Below, piece after piece: positions 42,363-50,293 of a stretch of 64,000 nucleotides of DNA. Origin of the DNA: a virus. The stretch spans positions 1 to 64,000 of the IMG/VR virus record IMGVR_UViG_3300045918_000146. One strand, written 5' to 3'. The position numbers were made by a program, and so were the translations under genes. How positions within the stretch are numbered: the first letter of the stretch is position 1; the number at the start of each line of letters is the position of its first letter. The notes beneath the pieces are model-generated. The model was not told the DNA's origin. It searched no databases and worked only from the letters and a program-made list of their open reading frames with translations.

Positions 42363-42553
42363 TTTCCGCAGATTATTATGCTAAACGGCTAATGTGTGCA
42401 GTAAATAAAACATTAACACCCACAAAACAAGAACAAATGTGGTTAGTGTTAAATGGAAAATGCCCGCATAATAAAGGTTGGAAGTATGAAGGTCATAGCC
42501 ATAACGACGATGCATATAGATGTAATAGATGTGGCGAAATAGAATGGTATTAA
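42359..42553 (+). CDS. Small zinc-binding-like protein (64 aa)
   Basis: I chose the ATG at 42359 in an ATGA overlap over a TTG 33 bases earlier. CPH at residues 37-39 and CNRC near the C terminus form a plausible treble-clef or ribbon zinc site in a 64-residue protein. Function unknown. Confidence 0.6.
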   Translation: MISADYYAKRLMCAVNKTLTPTKQEQMWLVLNGKCPHNKGWKYEGHSHNDDAYRCNRCGEIEWY

Positions 42554-42575
42554 AAGTATATCGAGGAGTTAATAT

Positions 42576-43172
42576 ATGTCAAATAGAATAGTTGTGGGTA
42601 AAGAAGTATCTAAATTAACAACAGAACAAAAAAAAGCAAAAACATTTATACAAAAGGTTATAGGAAGTGCCAAAGAAGAACTCTGTGGCGATGAATATAG
42701 TGCAGTATATAAAATGCTTGAATTAATAGAACCAATAGAAGTATCTAATAATCAACGAAATATAACATCAAAGTACCGTATAGGAGATATTGAATACCAT
42801 TTATACGATTTATCCGACGGCAGTAAAGAAATATATAAGATTATCTCAGAAGAAGCTAAAGAAGAACGAGAAGATGAATTACCTAGAACACTAGCTGATG
42901 CTATAGAAAACAACTTAGTGCCGTGGACAGAGTACTTACGTAAAGACTTTCATGTAGCAGTCTTCATAGATAATAAAAAAAATAATAAACTTATCTTTGC
43001 ACCGCAATATAATACGTATGGTGTATTACGTGACTGCTTTAGTGATGCTACTAATATGGGTCAAGCCAAAGTTGAAAGTAAAGAATGGAAGTCATTTAAG
43101 ATTAAACATGGGGTTACTCCAGGGAAAAAGAATATTGATTGGCCACATGTTGTATTGACATGGAAAGATTAG
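42576..43172 (+). CDS. Hypothetical protein (198 aa)
   Basis: ATG after GAGG. Charged helical N-terminal half, then a beta-containing C-terminal half with KLIFAPQYNTYGVLRDCF. The next gene, MazG, starts one base after the stop. No domain recognised. Confidence 0.6.
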   Translation: MSNRIVVGKEVSKLTTEQKKAKTFIQKVIGSAKEELCGDEYSAVYKMLELIEPIEVSNNQRNITSKYRIGDIEYHLYDLSDGSKEIYKIISEEAKEEREDELPRTLADAIENNLVPWTEYLRKDFHVAVFIDNKKNNKLIFAPQYNTYGVLRDCFSDATNMGQAKVESKEWKSFKIKHGVTPGKKNIDWPHVVLTWKD

Positions 43173-43173
43173 T

Positions 43174-43470
43174 ATGATTACACCTTATCAAGATGAAGTT
43201 CTAACTATATTAACAGAAGAGTGTGGAGAAACTATTCAAGAAATATGTAAAATTAAACGTTTTGGTTTATCTAATCATAGTCATCATGTAGAAGGAAAAA
43301 CTCATTTAGAGTGTCTCACACAGGAATTGGGAGATCTACTAGCAATGATACAGATGATTAAGGAATCAAATATTGGCATAACAGACGAAGGACTAGCAAT
43401 ATGTAAACAGAAGAAATTAGATAAAGTAGTTAAATGGATGACGCATAAAAACCAATTAATCCAATTTTAG
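43174..43470 (+). CDS. MazG-like NTP pyrophosphohydrolase (98 aa)
   Basis: All-alpha NTP-PPase: EECGETIQEICKIKRFG carries the first metal Glu pair and ELGDLLAMIQ the second Glu-x2-Asp. Likely hydrolyses (d)NTPs or alarmones. It is one of two MazG-type proteins in the window (the other is at 53667). Confidence 0.8.
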   Translation: MITPYQDEVLTILTEECGETIQEICKIKRFGLSNHSHHVEGKTHLECLTQELGDLLAMIQMIKESNIGITDEGLAICKQKKLDKVVKWMTHKNQLIQF

Positions 43471-43544
43471 ACGAAATACATCGATCAAAGGTACATTACG
43501 GTGAAAATAAAGTTGCATTGGCCATAGAAAAACGTTATACTTAG
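43434..43544 (+). pseudogene. Remnant of a small gene with an in-frame stop
   Basis: Overlapping the end of mazG, ATG at 43434 reads MDDA, then TAA at 43446-43448, then 31 protein-like codons (KPINPILDEIHRSKVHYG ...) to TAG at 43544. The next frame reads LAQQQLGNYKI into the denV start. One stop and one frameshift would have to be repaired. It could equally be a leader for denV. Confidence 0.35.
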
Positions 43545-43573
43545 CACAACAACAGTTAGGTAACTACAAAATT

Positions 43574-43975
43574 ATGACAAGAATAAACGCTGATATAGAT
43601 CCAACCACATTAAAACGCCCACATTTGTTAGCAGAGTTGCGTGAAATAACTATGATCCCTGCTTCGTTACGTAGAAGTTTAAGGACAAAAACTATACAAA
43701 AAATATTGATTAGTATTCCCGATAAATTCACACTAGGAAGTGGGCATGTCCTTTATTTCTATAATAAATTAAAATTTTTACAGAAAAGATTTAATAGATT
43801 AGCAGATGAAATGGAACGTAGAGGCTATAATCCGGATAGATCTCGCATTGCTGCTTTCGATGGGTTTGATAAAATTTGGTATGGTGTGTGGATCGCAACA
43901 GATGAGGATAATGCTATAATTGTAAAACGTATAGCCGAAAGAATAGCTGCAAAACCTCATCTATATAAAGACTAA
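43574..43975 (+). CDS. denV: Pyrimidine dimer DNA glycosylase (T4 endonuclease V-like)
   Basis: The 133 residues match T4 DenV (138 residues) from the first residue: MTRIN supplies the catalytic alpha-amino Thr2 and Arg3. AELREI supplies the catalytic Glu24 (T4 Glu23), and GHVLYFYNKLKFLQKR is the conserved core. The enzyme repairs UV-induced pyrimidine dimers by glycosylase/AP-lyase action. Catalysis requires removal of Met1, possible with Thr next. The C terminus ends AAKPHLYKD, as in the T4 RPTWYK region. Confidence 0.92.
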   Translation: MTRINADIDPTTLKRPHLLAELREITMIPASLRRSLRTKTIQKILISIPDKFTLGSGHVLYFYNKLKFLQKRFNRLADEMERRGYNPDRSRIAAFDGFDKIWYGVWIATDEDNAIIVKRIAERIAAKPHLYKD

Positions 43976-43978
43976 ATA

Positions 43979-44083
43979 ATGATTTCTTCAGAAAACATAC
44001 ATAAGTTCTGTCGGAACTACTATGTTGCGACGTTCGATATAGATTATTCAACCTATAAACAAAGCCAAGTCTCATATCAATGA
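43979..44083 (+). CDS. Tiny hypothetical protein (34 aa)
   Basis: ATG two bases after the denV stop codon. Its TGA overlaps the next ATG. The sequence (CRNYYVATFDIDYSTYK) is aromatic-rich and not membrane-like. Real status rests on the tight coupling. Confidence 0.4.
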   Translation: MISSENIHKFCRNYYVATFDIDYSTYKQSQVSYQ

Positions 44084-44253
44084 GAAGCGAAGGTATGGAT
44101 AAGCTTATTAACCAATTAACGACGGTAGATCTAGTGCTAGCGAAAAAAGAAAAAGAAAAAGAAAAAGAATTAAGGAACTTATATACTGCGGTGCAAAAAG
44201 CGTATGACGAGTATCAATTATTATTAGCAATTACAATTAAGGAGAATATATGA
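44080..44253 (+). CDS. Small coiled-coil protein with KE repeats (57 aa)
   Basis: ATGA junctions at both ends couple it to its neighbours and to queD. Lys-Glu is repeated four times, encoded by GAAAAA hexanucleotide repeats, giving a charged helix. Function unknown. Confidence 0.6.
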   Translation: MRSEGMDKLINQLTTVDLVLAKKEKEKEKELRNLYTAVQKAYDEYQLLLAITIKENI

Positions 44254-44801
44254 GTTACAAATGGGTTATTGATAAATCATTTACGTTTGAGGCCGGACAC
44301 AGAGTTTGGAGCCAACAGCTAAATAATCCCGAGTTAAGTATTAGTACAGAATGTGCCTGTAAACATTTGCATGGACATTCGTATGTGATTAAGGTATTCT
44401 TAGGTGCAAATAGACTTGATGATAGTCAAATGGTTACAGATTTCAAAAACTTAAACTTTATGAAAGAATTTTTAGATGACGTATTGGATCATAAATTTAT
44501 AATTGATGTGAACGACCCACTTTTTAAGAGGATAACTGGTAAGATAGCACCAAGTAGTATTAAAGACTTTACAAATTTTGGCTCTTTCTTAAGAGGTAGT
44601 ATAGATGAAGATGGTACTATATGCTTACTCAATGAAGATCAACTATTAGATAGTTTTGTATTAGTAAATTTTGTACCCACCTCTGAAAATATTTGCAAAT
44701 ACCTGTTTGACTATGCACGCGATATTATTGGTAATGTAGCTACAGTAACAGCAGTTGAATTATGGGAAACCAAAAAATCGCATTGCAGATACGAAGTGTA
44801 A
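44250..44801 (+). CDS. queD: QueD, 6-carboxytetrahydropterin synthase
   Basis: PTPS-fold enzyme converting the FolE product to 6-carboxy-5,6,7,8-tetrahydropterin. Zinc ligands are His17 (EAGHRVW) and His41/His43 (HLHGHSY), with the Cys of ECACKH just before. PTSENICKYLFDY and the terminal ELWETKKSHCRYEV are also typical. At 183 residues it is longer than bacterial QueD (about 120) because of an insert around residues 75-125. Part of the preQ0 route. Confidence 0.9.
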   Translation: MSYKWVIDKSFTFEAGHRVWSQQLNNPELSISTECACKHLHGHSYVIKVFLGANRLDDSQMVTDFKNLNFMKEFLDDVLDHKFIIDVNDPLFKRITGKIAPSSIKDFTNFGSFLRGSIDEDGTICLLNEDQLLDSFVLVNFVPTSENICKYLFDYARDIIGNVATVTAVELWETKKSHCRYEV

Positions 44802-44803
44802 TT

Positions 44804-45081
44804 GTGAACAAGTATATTAACACATACGAAACCTTTTATCGTACTTTCTTAGTGGCGATGATACATTAAGTAATGACGGTGAGCGTTTATGGCAAGGGTT
44901 AGTGAACAGAGGAAACACTGTATCTGTATTTGATACCATGCAGAACCAATACGTATTAGATTATGTAAAAGATAAACAAGAACTAGAACAGTATTTAGGC
45001 AATGCTGATAAAAGAGGTACGTATTTGTATTATCAGAAACAGTATTATCGTCTAGAGAAATATTTACAACCTTTGGAATAA
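44804..45081 (+). pseudogene. Frameshifted small gene (about 92 codons)
   Basis: GTG at 44804 reads MNKYINTYETFYRTFL, then runs to a stop after 21 codons. From 44856 another frame continues convincingly (LSGDDTLSNDGERLWQGL ... YLQPLE) to TAA at 45081 without its own start codon. A single missing base in the CTTTCTTAG stretch explains it. A programmed -1 shift at this site is the alternative. Confidence 0.55.
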
Positions 45082-45140
45082 TGGAAATTAAGCGTAAAGC
45101 AAATTGGCCGTTATTTGATCATCTGTTAGAAAGGAAATAA
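45081..45140 (+). CDS. Possible 19-codon peptide
   Basis: A TAATG-coupled ATG reads MEIKRKANWPLFDHLLERK and stops just before the next gene, with its end supplying the next ribosome binding site (GAAAGGA). It may only be a coupling leader. Confidence 0.25.
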   Translation: MEIKRKANWPLFDHLLERK

Positions 45141-45141
45141 A

Positions 45142-45381
45142 ATGTTTGGATTAAGAATAACAATATCTGGACCCGGGCAAACGTTTGATGTTGAAATAGA
45201 ATACATTAAACGTGTGCTAGAAGAAATGGGTTGGGAAGTAAGTGTAAAAGATGAATTTAGAAAATCTTTGTCTGATGTAGAATTCGAACACGGAATTTCA
45301 CTTAGAAAAGACATTAACGTAAATTCAACAATAGAGCATCATGCAGAGATTATAGCAGATCATTGCTGCTGGGGAGGATAA
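45142..45381 (+). CDS. Hypothetical protein (79 aa)
   Basis: ATG after GAAAGGA. Alpha/beta pattern with an acidic middle, ending HCCWGG. It lies three bases upstream of queE. Function unknown. Confidence 0.6.
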   Translation: MFGLRITISGPGQTFDVEIEYIKRVLEEMGWEVSVKDEFRKSLSDVEFEHGISLRKDINVNSTIEHHAEIIADHCCWGG

Positions 45382-45384
45382 CTA

Positions 45385-46266
45385 ATGAGTAAAATAAAAG
45401 TATCAGAAATTTTTCGTGCACTTCAGGGTGAAGGCAAATATATGGGGGTTCCAAGTGTATTTGTACGAACGTTTGGATGTAACTTTCGATGTAGGAACTT
45501 TGGAAGATCAGGTGTAGATTACTTAGATGATACAGTTAAACGGAATCCAGAAGTAAACAACATAATAAAGAATATTAATATATATAAGTCATATAGTGAT
45601 CTACCTTTAGTTAAGTCGGGATGCGATTCTTACCCTGCTGTATATCCAGAATTTAAGAATCTAAGTCCGTCTTTTACAACAACAGAATTATCGGAGAAGA
45701 TAGTTGATATACTTCCAAATAAACAATGGAAAGACGAGCATTTAGTTATTACCGGAGGAGAACCATTACTTGCAGGATGGCAGAACTCTTATATAGATTT
45801 ACTAGAAGAGAAGACGATGCTATCTTTAAAGGAACTCACATTTGAAACTAACGGAACACAGGGTTTATCAACAAACCTACGTGACTATTTAATTAACTGG
45901 GGTAGAGATAACGAGTATAGAGGTATCAATGCTATGACCTTTTCGGTAAGTCCAAAACTAAGTTGTAGCGGCGAAAGTAAGATAGAAGCTATAAATCCGG
46001 ATATCGTATGTTCTTATGAAGAAGTTGGTGCTACTTACTTAAAGTTTGTTATTGCCACTAATTTAGACGCGGAAGAAGCATTAGAAGCAGTTTATATGTA
46101 TAGACAAGCAGGTTTTGAAGGTCCGGTATATTTTATGGCTGTGGGCGGAGTAACAGACGTATATAACTTAAATAATAAAAATGTTGCAGAGTTAGCATTG
46201 AAACTTGGAATTAGATATAGTTCTAGAATTCAAGTTGAGCTATTCAAGAATGCATGGGCAACTTAA
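45385..46266 (+). CDS. queE: QueE-like radical SAM enzyme with altered cluster motif
   Basis: 293-residue homologue of 7-carboxy-7-deazaguanine synthase, which rearranges the QueD product. RALQGEGKYMGVPSVFVRTFGCNF is split family sequence, followed by GGEPLLAGW (SAM site). The usual CxxxCxxC cluster motif reads Cys32-x3-Cys36-x2-Phe39, so the third Cys is missing. An insertion of about 50 residues ends in SGCDSYPAVYP with Cys80, a likely replacement ligand. This is longer than bacterial QueE (about 220). I associate this variant with phages. It completes FolE-QueD-QueE-QueC. Confidence 0.85.
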   Translation: MSKIKVSEIFRALQGEGKYMGVPSVFVRTFGCNFRCRNFGRSGVDYLDDTVKRNPEVNNIIKNINIYKSYSDLPLVKSGCDSYPAVYPEFKNLSPSFTTTELSEKIVDILPNKQWKDEHLVITGGEPLLAGWQNSYIDLLEEKTMLSLKELTFETNGTQGLSTNLRDYLINWGRDNEYRGINAMTFSVSPKLSCSGESKIEAINPDIVCSYEEVGATYLKFVIATNLDAEEALEAVYMYRQAGFEGPVYFMAVGGVTDVYNLNNKNVAELALKLGIRYSSRIQVELFKNAWAT

Positions 46267-46289
46267 TTTAATACAAGGAGTTAATCAAA

Positions 46290-46463
46290 GTGCTTAAATT
46301 ATCATATGACGAATGGCGTAAACATTATACTGTCGATATAACAGAGGATGCTATTGAAGACTTGCAACGTCTACATAAAGTCGACGCAAAATTTGAAATA
46401 GAAAAAGCAATGCAATTTGAGTATGACTTATATCTAAGTAAACAACAAAAGGATTCTAAATGA
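46290..46463 (+). CDS. Small helical protein (57 aa), GTG start
   Basis: GTG preceded by AAGGAG, ATGA overlap at the 3' end. All-helical acidic protein (DEWRKHYTVDITEDAIEDLQ). Unknown function. Confidence 0.6.
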   Translation: MLKLSYDEWRKHYTVDITEDAIEDLQRLHKVDAKFEIEKAMQFEYDLYLSKQQKDSK

Positions 46464-46696
46464 AAACACTAAAGTTTGTAAAACCAGAGTTAGTTACAAC
46501 AGAGTTTCGATGGCCAAACGACGTAACACGTATCGTAAATATATGTGCTAACCAGGGATATATTATCTCACGTGCAGATGCACAAGCAGCATGGGAAGAA
46601 TACTCAGATGGATTAGCGGCATGTTGGCTTATGTTAGACGATAGCGACAATGCTGTTTTAACTACTGTAATGGAATACTGTAAGGCGGAGGGATAA
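46460..46696 (+). CDS. Hypothetical protein (78 aa)
   Basis: ATGA-coupled. The pattern ICANQGYIISRADAQAAWEEYS recalls small helical phage proteins that bind partners. No family assigned. Confidence 0.6.
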   Translation: MKTLKFVKPELVTTEFRWPNDVTRIVNICANQGYIISRADAQAAWEEYSDGLAACWLMLDDSDNAVLTTVMEYCKAEG

Positions 46697-46697
46697 A

Positions 46698-47165
46698 ATG
46701 GGTTTATTTGATAAAATTTTTAAAAAGAAAAATGTAACTCCTATCATACAAACGGAGCCTATATTACCTGTACCAATAAAAAAACCTCGGGCTAAAAAGA
46801 AAAAAGTTTCTACCGAAACTACTGCTAAGGCTAATAACAAGCAAAAGAAAAAAGTAGAGTTTGATCCTATACCAAAGCTAACAAGCAAGGAAATTGAAAA
46901 AGCAGAAGCTACACAAAAAGGGGAACCGTGGGTAAGTGTATTGGACTTTGAAATTAACATAGATAATTTATCAGACGGGTCATTTGAGCTTGATTGGAAT
47001 GAAATTTTTATTGCAAAGTTGATTAGAGCAGGATATGCAGGAAAAACTGATCACGATATTGTTGACCTTTGGTTTTCTGACGTATGCCGTAATATAATTC
47101 AAGAGAATTTCGAACAAGCAATGAGCGACCCACTTAATCGGTCCGAAAAAGGGCGCGAATACTAA
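46698..47165 (+). CDS. Conserved phage protein with basic N terminus (155 aa)
   Basis: Residues 1-60 are Lys-rich and disordered. Residues 75-150 form a compact domain with FELDWNEIFIAKLIRAGY and LWFSDVCRNIIQENFEQ. I have seen this domain pattern in hypothetical proteins of large phages. The basic tail suggests nucleic-acid binding. Confidence 0.65.
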   Translation: MGLFDKIFKKKNVTPIIQTEPILPVPIKKPRAKKKKVSTETTAKANNKQKKKVEFDPIPKLTSKEIEKAEATQKGEPWVSVLDFEINIDNLSDGSFELDWNEIFIAKLIRAGYAGKTDHDIVDLWFSDVCRNIIQENFEQAMSDPLNRSEKGREY

Positions 47166-47169
47166 CAGA

Positions 47170-47277
47170 ATGAGAGCGCACGAATTTATTGACCCATACG
47201 ACTTCCGACAACGTATCAAAGATAACTGGAAATTCCTCACTGCACCCCAAATTGGATCTGTCATCTATGGGCAATGA
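47170..47277 (+). CDS. Short capsid-targeting-like protein (35 aa), possibly truncated
   Basis: MRAHEFIDPYDFRQRIKDNW is a good capsid-targeting-like start. TGA ends it after 35 codons, but the same frame stays open and protein-like for 18 more codons to 47334. Either a tiny protein or a gene truncated by a premature TGA. Confidence 0.45.
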   Translation: MRAHEFIDPYDFRQRIKDNWKFLTAPQIGSVIYGQ

Positions 47278-47321
47278 TCCGGTCTAACTGTTTATGATAC
47301 TAGTGTGCGAACAAGAAAGAA

Positions 47322-47465
47322 ATGGGTCAAATAAGTAAGATGTGGAGCGATCATCGTCACGAATATGTATTTGTTGCATTAAATGGGGATGTGTCCACAA
47401 ACCGAAAAGCAGAAGGCCGAACGTATCGTGAAGTGTTGGACGAAGCGATAAGTGAATACCCATGA
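47322..47465 (+). CDS. Small protein (47 aa), possibly truncated
   Basis: ATG at 47322 reads 47 codons (WSDHRHEYVFVALNGDVSTN in the middle). After the TGA at 47463-47465 the frame remains open for 23 protein-like codons (GNDPKGEVAPYYLTTVPPKE) to TAG at 47537. No clear ribosome binding site. This stretch is noticeably more GC-rich than its neighbours. Confidence 0.4.
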   Translation: MGQISKMWSDHRHEYVFVALNGDVSTNRKAEGRTYREVLDEAISEYP

Positions 47466-47566
47466 GGGAACGACCCCAAGGGGGAGGTTGCGCCGTACTA
47501 CCTGACAACGGTACCGCCGAAAGAATGCAGTATTTAGATACCGAGACATATTAATAACCAATCCGC

Positions 47567-47595
47567 TTGCCCTTTACCTGATTTCTTACTACAAT
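47567..47595 (+). promoter_or_regulatory. Sigma70-like promoter of the exonuclease gene
   Basis: TTGCCC, 17 bases, TACAAT, ending 6 bases before the ATG at 47602. Transcription would start at or next to the ATG, so the message may be leaderless, unless an upstream promoter is used. Confidence 0.5.
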
Positions 47596-47601
47596 TATAA
47601 T

Positions 47602-48600
47602 ATGACACAACGATACTTACTCATCGACACGATGAACACTTATTTTCGCTGCCTCCACATATCAAATCATTCAACTGATATTGAAGAGCGCGTAGCTTAC
47701 GCGATACATTCTATGTTGCAATCTATAGCAGCAGCATGGCGTGACCAAAACGCAAACCACATAATTTGCTGTTTGGAGGGACACAGTTGGCGTAAAGGTT
47801 TTTATCCTAGATATAAAGCACATCGAGAAGTTGCAAGACAAGCTACTACGGTCAAGGAACAACAAGAAATGAGGGCTTTTCTCGACGGATACGCAACACT
47901 TGTAACTTTTCTAGAACAAAAAACTAATGTATCTATGTTACAACATGATCAATTAGAAGCAGACGATCTTATTGCAGGTTGGATACAAAACCATTTAGAT
48001 GACCATCATACTATCGTAAGTTCAGATTCCGATTATCATCAGTTACTAGCAGATAATGTCAATCAATATAATGGTGTTGCGAGCGAACTTCATACTATTA
48101 CTGGTATTTACGACAAGAAAGGTAAGTTAGTTATTGACAAGAAGACGAAACTACCTAAAAAAGTACCTAACCCTAAGTTTATACTGTTCGAAAAACTGGT
48201 TAGGGGAGATCCAGGAGACAATGTGTTTGCTGCTTATCCTGGTGCTAGGATAAAAGGTTCTAAGAATAAGATAGGTATCACAGAAGCATTTGAAGATAGA
48301 GATAATAAGGGTTTTAATTTCAACAACTTTATGTTACAACGTTGGGTAGATCACGAGGGTAACGAGCATAAAGTAATTGATGATTTTTATCGTAATGAAA
48401 TTCTTATTGATTTAACAAAACAACCAATTGAAATAAGAAAAATTATCGACGATACAGTATTATCAGTGAGATCAAAGAGTAACCCCATGATAGGAGCACA
48501 GTTTCTTAAATTTTGCGGAACACATAATTTAACAAAGTTGTCAGAGCAAGCAACTACTTATGCTACGATATTAGGATCTCCATATCTAGGGAATAGATAA
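47602..48600 (+). CDS. rnh: 5'-3' exonuclease / RNase H (T4 Rnh-like, FEN family)
   Basis: 332 residues with the FEN-family acid clusters: LLIDTMNTYFR, CCLEGHSWRKGFYPRYKAHR, QLEADDLIAGWI, SSDSDYHQLL and GDPGDNV. It removes RNA primers and flaps during lagging-strand synthesis, working with polymerase and clamp. T4 Rnh has 305 residues, so this is full length. Confidence 0.92.
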   Translation: MTQRYLLIDTMNTYFRCLHISNHSTDIEERVAYAIHSMLQSIAAAWRDQNANHIICCLEGHSWRKGFYPRYKAHREVARQATTVKEQQEMRAFLDGYATLVTFLEQKTNVSMLQHDQLEADDLIAGWIQNHLDDHHTIVSSDSDYHQLLADNVNQYNGVASELHTITGIYDKKGKLVIDKKTKLPKKVPNPKFILFEKLVRGDPGDNVFAAYPGARIKGSKNKIGITEAFEDRDNKGFNFNNFMLQRWVDHEGNEHKVIDDFYRNEILIDLTKQPIEIRKIIDDTVLSVRSKSNPMIGAQFLKFCGTHNLTKLSEQATTYATILGSPYLGNR

Positions 48601-48685
48601 CTATAATGATTAGAGCTTTTCTCTTAGGTAGTGAAGATTATTTAGGTTTCATTTGTTCGAAAAGCAAGATAAAAGGAGTTCAATA

Positions 48686-49256
48686 TGAGAGTAAATGAAA
48701 TAGTTCAACCGTTAGACGAGTATAAAATAGTTGTTACGCTAGAAAAACCTTAGAAGAAAAAATTTATCATTGCGGGAAATATCCCGTAAAGTCGAAACTG
48801 GAGAAATAGTGTTATCTGAAGAAGATATAAAAGAAGGACAAAAATCATTAGGTGAATTAAATCAAGCACTATATAGCGATATGTGAAAGCCTTTATCATA
48901 AGATTGATACCCTTAAACGACAATTAGACAACGATAATATTGCTTTGGTTGAAATGTATTTAGGAAACCTGTTACTTACCGCTACCGAAGATGAAATAAT
49001 ACGAGATGCAAACTCAAGTGATGCTGAGACTATTATTAATTTGAGAAAATATCACAGTAGAATGAAAGCAAACGTAAAAGATGTTCGCTTATATGTTTTA
49101 AAAAAGAAAGAATGTAGCGGATTATCAAATGTCGATCTGTTAAAAAGACTTAGTCATATTGAAGCTAAAATACTACAAATGTGTGAACAAGCATGTGTTC
49201 AGCATTACCAAGATATGACCGGAAGGGTTAGTTTTCCAGGAAAGAAACAAGGATGA
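48686..49256 (+). pseudogene. Frameshifted gene with capsid-targeting-like start
   Basis: Strong AAAAGGAG precedes ATG at 48686. The first frame gives MRVNEIVQPLDEYKIVVTLE and stops at 48754. Coding-like sequence continues in other frames: TLEEKIYHCGKYP, then RKVETGEIVLSEEDIKEGQ, then CESLYHKIDTLKRQLDNDN. This joins an open frame of 100 further codons to TGA at 49256. Three one-base shifts (near 48747, 48790 and 48880) would restore about 185 residues. The first lies in an A-run. The last part (from TTG 48945) could still be translated alone. Confidence 0.6.
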
Positions 49257-49296
49257 AAATAGTGCGTAATTAGTTGACTTACGCTAACCAAAATAA

Positions 49297-49325
49297 TTGA
49301 CATACAATAACATTAGTGTTAATAT
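49297..49325 (+). promoter_or_regulatory. Sigma70-like promoter
   Basis: A perfect TTGACA, 17 bases, TAATAT, 44 bases before the ATG at 49369. Confidence 0.75.
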
Positions 49326-49368
49326 ATTATTATCAAATTTAACAGTAACTTTAAGAAAGGATTTTAAA

Positions 49369-50064
49369 ATGAAACTTAACGAGTTTTTGTCTGTGTCAAA
49401 TAGTCAAGTGTGCGGCGGCTCTGATTATTTATGGAATTGCTACCCAAATGCACGTTATATGGATATTGCCGATATCGATGGTGCCGAGATTGGATCTTGT
49501 GTGTTTAATACCAACACACAAGAAGTATACGAAGCAGAAGCCTATGTATATAACGACGATATTGCATTTAGGTGGCAAAATGCAGCGTATACTAATGCTT
49601 ATTTTGAAGAATCTAACAAAAGAGAATTAGATCCGGACAACGCATACGACGATGTACAATTTACAGATATTGATGATGAACAAGACTTCTTAGCTGTTTT
49701 ATTTAAAATCGTACATAAATCGTATGTACATACACATTATCACGACGTAGAGACAACGGATACATGTTGCGGGTCATGTACTGGTAAATGTGATAATTCA
49801 AAAAAGGATTCCAACGAAGCAGACGCTATCCCAGTAGTATTAAAAGACGTTACTAATTATACAAAATACGAAGTTAAGTTATCCGTTACACATCGTTTTA
49901 GTATTCTCGCATGTAATATGGAAGAAGCTCTTATTAAAGCTAGAACATTTACAAATAGTATGTCTCCTGCTAAAGATTGGGGTTCCAGAGTATGTTGGGA
50001 AGATAAATACATATCAAAAGAAGAAGTAGCTCGTACTTTAGCATACGATCATATTGAGGAATAA
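49369..50064 (+). CDS. Acidic Cys-rich protein with capsid-targeting-like start (231 aa)
   Basis: I chose the ATG at 49369 after AGAAAGGA; a longer TTG start would begin at the -35 box. It begins MKLNEFLSVSNSQ. A CCGSCTGKC cluster near residue 140 could bind metal. The C-terminal 70 residues (VKLSVTHRFSILACNMEEA) look like a separate alpha/beta domain. It is expressed from its own promoter, so capsid packaging is less certain than for the 19-29 kb proteins. Confidence 0.65.
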   Translation: MKLNEFLSVSNSQVCGGSDYLWNCYPNARYMDIADIDGAEIGSCVFNTNTQEVYEAEAYVYNDDIAFRWQNAAYTNAYFEESNKRELDPDNAYDDVQFTDIDDEQDFLAVLFKIVHKSYVHTHYHDVETTDTCCGSCTGKCDNSKKDSNEADAIPVVLKDVTNYTKYEVKLSVTHRFSILACNMEEALIKARTFTNSMSPAKDWGSRVCWEDKYISKEEVARTLAYDHIEE

Positions 50065-50067
50065 GAT

Positions 50068-50181
50068 ATGGATAGGCGTAAAGGTCCATGTTCAACGTTA
50101 TTTTATATAATAATCGCTATAATTGGTCTAGTAGTTGCTTTAGCAGCAAGTTTTATTCGTAATGGGATAGTATGTAATTAA
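50068..50181 (+). CDS. Tiny single-pass membrane protein (37 aa)
   Basis: ATG three bases after the previous stop. Basic start MDRRKG, then a hydrophobic segment (FYIIIAIIGLVVALAASF), then a polar end: N-in topology. First of three tandem mini-membrane proteins. Confidence 0.6.
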   Translation: MDRRKGPCSTLFYIIIAIIGLVVALAASFIRNGIVCN

Positions 50182-50200
50182 CAAAACACGGAGATGAACA

Positions 50201-50293
50201 TTGGGGAATATTTTTATTCAAGTAATGGCAATGATTCAGTTTATCAGCGTCGTAGTAATATTATTAATATTTGTTAGGGGAAATAAGCGATGA
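50201..50293 (+). CDS. Tiny single-pass membrane protein (30 aa), TTG start
   Basis: TTG preceded by GGAG. Nearly all hydrophobic (MIQFISVVVILLIFV), ending RGNKR, so the C terminus is cytoplasmic by the positive-inside rule. ATGA overlap with the next gene. Confidence 0.45.
   Translation: MGNIFIQVMAMIQFISVVVILLIFVRGNKR

Noticed and set aside
47284-47561. Minus-strand frames in the GC-richer patch
   Set aside because: No ribosome binding sites and Arg/Leu-rich composition typical of antisense frames. The plus-strand remnants explain the region better.
48606-48689. 27-codon frame after the exonuclease gene
   Set aside because: No ribosome binding site, no recognisable composition bias, and it overlaps the start signal of the next gene. 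It is probably chance.
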